From DATBAK01 sp038240075 (lineage in GTDB: Bacteria; Actinomycetota; Acidimicrobiia; IMCC26256; PALSA-610), in the NCBI GenBank assembly GCA_038240075.1, contig JBBSEC010000155.1:1-7258 (forward strand): a stretch of 7,258 bases of DNA. Reading direction: 5' to 3'. A model generated the notes under the pieces. It made no database searches and was not told the DNA's origin. It saw only the letters and a list, made by a program, of their open reading frames with translations. Positions 4,660-7,258 of the stretch are shown piece after piece. Positions within the stretch are counted from its first letter, which is position 1, and every line of letters starts with the position of its first letter. The position numbers were made by a program, and so were the translations under genes.

Positions 4660-5616
4660 TCAGAGGTGAGCGTCGAGGTCGACGTTTCCGCCGCTGAGGA
4701 TGATGCCGACGCGCGCACCGGCGAGATCGGCGCGGCGCACGGCGGCAACCGCTACCGCGGCACTCGGCTCGATCAACTGCTTCGTCCGTTCCCACACGAA
4801 GTGCATCGCCTCGACGATCTCGGCCTCGCTCACCGTCACGATCGTCTCGACGTGTGCGGAGATCACGGCAAAGGTGCGCGGCGACAGGCCCGTGAGGAGA
4901 CCGTCGGCGATCGTCGCCGGCGGATTGGGCGCGACGAGCGTTCCGGTCTGCAGTGAACGCGCCGCGTCGTCGGCCGTCGCGGGCTCTGCGCCGATCACGC
5001 GGAGCGACGGCTCGATGCCGTGCGCCGCGAGCGAAGTGCCCGACAGCAATCCGCCGCCGCCGACGGGTGCGACGATGACGTCGAGCTCGGCAACCTGCTC
5101 GATCAGCTCGAGCGCGGCGGTGCCGGCGCCCGCGATGACGTCGTCGTTGTCGAACGGGTGGATCTCCACCGCGCCGGTCTCCGCGATGACCGCGGCAACG
5201 GTGGCTTCCCGCGACGCGAGCGTCGGTTCGCACAGCACGATCTGCGCTCCGTATGCCGCGATCGCCTCCCGTTTGGCGCGCGCCGCGGTAGACGGGACGA
5301 CGATGTGCGCCGCGATGCCGCGGGTCTGTGCGGCGAGCGCGAGCGCGGCCCCGTGATTCCCTGACGAATGGGCCGCGACGCCGGCCGCGGCCGCGCCGGC
5401 GCTCAGCGACTGCACCGCGTTCGTCGCGCCGCGGTACTTGAACGCGCCGATCCGTTGCAGGTGCTCGGACTTGAGGAACACCTCGGCGCCGAGCCACTCG
5501 TCGAGCAGGTGCGATGTCAGCACCGGAGTCCGGTGCACGAATGGTGCGATTCGCGCCGCGGCGCCCTGTACGTCGGCGAACGTGGGGGATCCGGGAGTCG
5601 AAGGCGTCGAAGGCAA
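4660..5616 (-). CDS. PLP-dependent threonine/serine dehydratase (serine racemase-like)
   Basis: A 318-aa fold-type II PLP enzyme that would deaminate threonine to 2-oxobutyrate or serine to pyruvate, in the cytoplasm. Visible motifs are RIGAFKYRGA (55-64) with the PLP lysine Lys60, SSGNHG (84-89) holding the substrate carboxylate, HPFDNDDVIAGAGT (153-166), the phosphate-binding VGGGGLLSG (185-193) and the C-terminal SGGN (308-311) facing the PLP ring nitrogen. Glu211, Ala215 and Asp217 match the divalent-cation site of serine racemase (mouse Glu210, Ala214, Asp216). There is no C-terminal ACT-like regulatory domain, so it is a catabolic/short form, not classical isoleucine-inhibited IlvA. The family's usual AGQGT is AGAGT here. 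TTG 5616 is chosen because it lies 5 nt after the sortase stop and gives the normal length; the frame stays open further upstream inside the sortase gene, and CTG 5625 is a less likely alternative. Threonine versus serine preference, or racemase activity, cannot be told from sequence. Confidence 0.88.
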   Translation of the reverse strand: MPSTPSTPGSPTFADVQGAAARIAPFVHRTPVLTSHLLDEWLGAEVFLKSEHLQRIGAFKYRGATNAVQSLSAGAAAAGVAAHSSGNHGAALALAAQTRGIAAHIVVPSTAARAKREAIAAYGAQIVLCEPTLASREATVAAVIAETGAVEIHPFDNDDVIAGAGTAALELIEQVAELDVIVAPVGGGGLLSGTSLAAHGIEPSLRVIGAEPATADDAARSLQTGTLVAPNPPATIADGLLTGLSPRTFAVISAHVETIVTVSEAEIVEAMHFVWERTKQLIEPSAAVAVAAVRRADLAGARVGIILSGGNVDLDAHL

Positions 5617-5621
5617 GGTGC

Positions 5622-6572
5622 TCAGAAGTTCGCGGGCAGGAGCCGCTCGAAGTAGACGTAGAACACGAAGAGGACGGCGAGGAACGGGGCGACGCCGACG
5701 AGCCAGGTGGCCGGGTGCCGGAAGCGGCGGTAGAGCCACCACCACAGCAGGCCGATGACGAGCACGATGGCGCCCCACACGAACGTCGGGCCGCCCGACG
5801 ACGTGTCGCCCGAGAGGCTGTCTTGGAGCGACGACTGCGCGGCGGCGCCCTGCTTCGCGGTCGGCTTCGCGACGACGATCGGCACGTTGACGCGCGCGGG
5901 AGTGCTCTGGTTCACGACCAACCGCGCGTGGATGACCAACCGTTCGCGCGCGGAGAACCGCGGGTTGCACGTGGTGAGCGTGAGTTCGGCGTCGGGGGTC
6001 GGGCCCACGACCGAGACCTGGCTCGGTGGAACGACCAGTTGTTGGTAGACGCGGTACGTGAAGTGGCCGTACGTGGTCTTGATCTCGATGAGGTCGCCGG
6101 TGCCGAGCTCGTTCAGGTCGTAGAACGGCTTGCCGTGGGTGGTGCGGTGGCCGGCGATGGCCGCGTTGCCGATCTGGCCCGGCATCGGTGACGCGGGATA
6201 GTGGCCCGGCCCCTTCGAGAGGTCGTCACGCGCGGTGCCCTGCACGAAGATCAGGTTGACGCCGATCTTCGGGATCGTGATCTGCCCGACCGCGCCGCCT
6301 TCGTTGACGACCTGCACGACCTTCGGAGCCGTCGACGACGGCAGGGTGGTGGTCGTGGTTGCCGTCGGGCCGGTGGTCACGACCGGGGCCTCGGTGGAGG
6401 TCGTCGACGCAACGGTCGGGTTGTCGAGCTCGTTGGCGAACTGGTGCTTCAGCTTGCTCTGCGCGCGGGCCGTGAAGATCCCGGTTCCCCAGAGTTGGTA
6501 CGCGACGAAGAGCAGGATCAGCAGCCCTACCGTTACCAGCATCCGCCCGACGCTGGCGGCCGTCCTGCGCAC
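5622..6572 (-). CDS. Class E sortase with two extra C-terminal membrane helices
   Basis: A 316-aa membrane-bound cysteine transpeptidase that would attach secreted proteins to the cell wall or link pilin-type subunits. Order: basic N-terminus (RRTAASVGR), membrane helix about 11-28, a Thr/Ser/Pro-rich extracytoplasmic linker (about 53-83), the catalytic domain from about 95 to 220, a second linker, then helices about 263-281 and 288-308 separated by a basic RRFRH turn that should be cytoplasmic. The catalytic residues are His142 in AIAGHRTTHGKPF, Cys202 in TLTTCNP and Arg211 in SARERLV; the TLTTCNP form is that of class E enzymes of high-GC Gram-positives, which usually recognise LAXTG rather than LPXTG. 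No substrate protein with a sorting signal lies in the window. GTG 6572 is chosen because a TAGTGT box lies 8 nt upstream and the N-terminus then has a normal short basic segment; GTG 6584 (four residues longer) and ATG 6647 are alternatives. It is followed 5 nt later by the dehydratase gene. Confidence 0.88.
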   Translation of the reverse strand: MRRTAASVGRMLVTVGLLILLFVAYQLWGTGIFTARAQSKLKHQFANELDNPTVASTTSTEAPVVTTGPTATTTTTLPSSTAPKVVQVVNEGGAVGQITIPKIGVNLIFVQGTARDDLSKGPGHYPASPMPGQIGNAAIAGHRTTHGKPFYDLNELGTGDLIEIKTTYGHFTYRVYQQLVVPPSQVSVVGPTPDAELTLTTCNPRFSARERLVIHARLVVNQSTPARVNVPIVVAKPTAKQGAAAQSSLQDSLSGDTSSGGPTFVWGAIVLVIGLLWWWLYRRFRHPATWLVGVAPFLAVLFVFYVYFERLLPANF

Positions 6573-6580
6573 AGTCGTCG

Positions 6581-6586
6581 ACACTA
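6581..6586 (-). promoter_or_regulatory. possible -10 box (TAGTGT) of the sortase-dehydratase operon
   Basis: TAGTGT on the minus strand ends 8 nt before GTG 6572. The spacing is slightly longer than at the other leaderless-type starts, and the box overlaps the alternative GTG 6584, so this is less secure. The rest of the divergent gap offers no better candidate for the minus strand. Confidence 0.35.
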
Positions 6587-6642
6587 CCGGTGCCGGACCC
6601 TGCTTTCGGCGCAGCGGTTCGCCGCCGCCGCGGCACCGTCCG

Positions 6643-6648
6643 TACACT
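6643..6648 (+). promoter_or_regulatory. -10 box (TACACT) for the CcmA-like gene
   Basis: TACACT fits the TANNNT -10 pattern and would start transcription near 6655, giving a leader of about 29 nt before TTG 6684. Unlike most other genes here, this leader carries a good ribosome binding site. Confidence 0.4.
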
Positions 6649-6672
6649 CGTGCGGTATCGCTCCCGTGCCTC

Positions 6673-6678
6673 GGAGGG
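6673..6678 (+). promoter_or_regulatory. Shine-Dalgarno GGAGGG deciding the TTG start at 6684
   Basis: GGAGGG lies 5 nt before TTG 6684, the best ribosome binding site in the window. It favours TTG 6684 over the in-frame GTG 6666 (upstream of the site) and GTG 6693. Confidence 0.5.
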
Positions 6679-6683
6679 CCGCG

Positions 6684-7258
6684 TTGCCCGTCGTGTGCGT
6701 CCGATCGGCTGTCTGTCTGCTCGACCGCTTCCCCGCACTCGCTGGCGCCGATCTCGACGTCGACGAGGGCGAGGTCGTGCTGCTCTCAGGGCCCAACGGT
6801 GCCGGCAAGTCGACCCTCCTGCGCCTGCTGGCCGGGTTGCTCCCCCTGCGGTCGGGGAGCGCGACGGTGCTCGGCCACGATCTCACCGCCGACCGCCGGT
6901 CGCTGCGCCGGCAGATCTCGCTCGTCGGCCACCAAAGCTTCTGTTACGACGACCTCACCGCCGTCGAGAACCTGCACTTCGCGGTGCGGGCCGCGGGCCG
7001 CCCGGTCGCCGCGGGCGACGACGCGCTCGAGCGGCTCGGCCTCACGCGCGTGGCCAAGGTGGTGCACCGCCGGCTGTCGGCGGGTCAGCAGCGCCGGCTC
7101 GCGCTGGCCGTGGCGATCGCCCGTGACCCGCGTCTCCTCCTGCTCGACGAGCCCCACGCCGGCCTCGACACCGCGGGCCGCGAGCTCCTCGACGGCATCG
7201 TCGCCGGCGCCCCGGCCGAGGGCCGCACCGTGGTGATCGCCTCCCACGAGCTCACCCG
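6684..7258 (+). CDS. ccmA: ABC transporter ATPase, CcmA-like (3' end cut by window edge)
   Basis: The first 191 codons of an ABC ATPase; the frame is open at the window end. Walker A is GPNGAGKS (36-43), the Q-loop region is ISLVGHQSFCYDDLT (78-92), the signature is LSAGQ (131-135), Walker B with catalytic Glu156 is LLLLDEP (151-157), the D-loop is GLD (160-162) and the switch histidine is His188 in ASHE. The VGHQ--YDDLTAVENLHF stretch, LSAGQQRRLALA and especially DEPHAGLD followed by ASHE are typical of CcmA, the ATPase of the CcmAB(CD) complex that supports haem delivery in System I cytochrome c maturation. A typical CcmA is about 200-220 aa, so little is missing. Other small ABC-2 type exporter ATPases are possible alternatives. 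Finding ccmB and ccmC just downstream would settle it. The TTG start is set by GGAGGG at 6673-6678. It is transcribed divergently from the sortase. Confidence 0.75.
   Translation, partial: MPVVCVRSAVCLLDRFPALAGADLDVDEGEVVLLSGPNGAGKSTLLRLLAGLLPLRSGSATVLGHDLTADRRSLRRQISLVGHQSFCYDDLTAVENLHFAVRAAGRPVAAGDDALERLGLTRVAKVVHRRLSAGQQRRLALAVAIARDPRLLLLDEPHAGLDTAGRELLDGIVAGAPAEGRTVVIASHELT

Noticed and set aside
4547..5497. 316-codon minus-strand frame overlapping the dehydratase in another frame
   Set aside because: Extremely Arg-rich and motif-free, while the overlapping frame encodes a clear PLP enzyme.
6235..7236. 333-codon plus-strand frame spanning the sortase promoter and the CcmA-like gene
   Set aside because: It is antisense to the sortase and out of frame with the ATPase motifs; its Ser/Arg/Pro-rich translation has no recognisable domain.

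Overview
The window is a GC-rich (roughly 70% by eye) actinobacterial chromosome segment. Several things point to an actinobacterium, plausibly of the Acidimicrobiia: strong G/C at third codon positions, frequent GTG/TTG starts, four or five genes whose start lies 6-8 nt behind a TANNNT -10 box (leaderless style), a DUF5317 membrane protein, a free-standing biotin carrier like mycobacterial TB7.3, and a class E sortase. The lineage is inferred, not proven.

Layout. (1) Positions 1-654, minus strand: a DUF5317-type membrane protein whose 3' end is cut by the window edge. (2) Positions 655-737: a short divergent promoter region with a perfect 10-bp palindrome. (3) Positions 738-4222, plus strand: an acyl-CoA cluster holding a crotonase-fold enoyl-CoA hydratase, an acyl-CoA carboxylase carboxyltransferase (beta) subunit, a 72-aa biotin carrier protein and a second crotonase-fold protein. 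(4) Positions 4258-4632, plus strand: a small two-helix protein with a PLD-nuclease N-terminal domain. (5) Positions 4660-6572, minus strand: a class E sortase followed 5 nt later by a PLP-dependent threonine/serine dehydratase, convergent with the previous gene. (6) Positions 6573-6683: a second divergent promoter region. (7) Positions 6684-7258, plus strand: the start of an ABC ATPase, best matched to CcmA of the haem exporter / cytochrome c maturation system, cut by the window edge.

How the genes work together. The carboxyltransferase and the biotin carrier are two of the three parts of an acyl-CoA carboxylase; the biotin carboxylase part is not in the window. The first crotonase overlaps the carboxyltransferase by 4 bp, so they are probably translated together in a branched-chain or short-chain acyl-CoA pathway whose substrate cannot be fixed from sequence. 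The second crotonase has lost both catalytic glutamates and resembles the non-catalytic acyl-CoA-binding protein EchA6 of Mycobacterium tuberculosis.

No tRNA, rRNA, CRISPR array, insertion sequence or phage gene was seen. No clearly new multi-gene system is evident. The points most worth a second look are the apparently non-catalytic EchA6-like protein beside carboxylase genes, the unusual carboxyltransferase active-site residues, the leaderless promoter pattern, and a dispersed repeat lying upstream of two starts (and perhaps inside one coding region).
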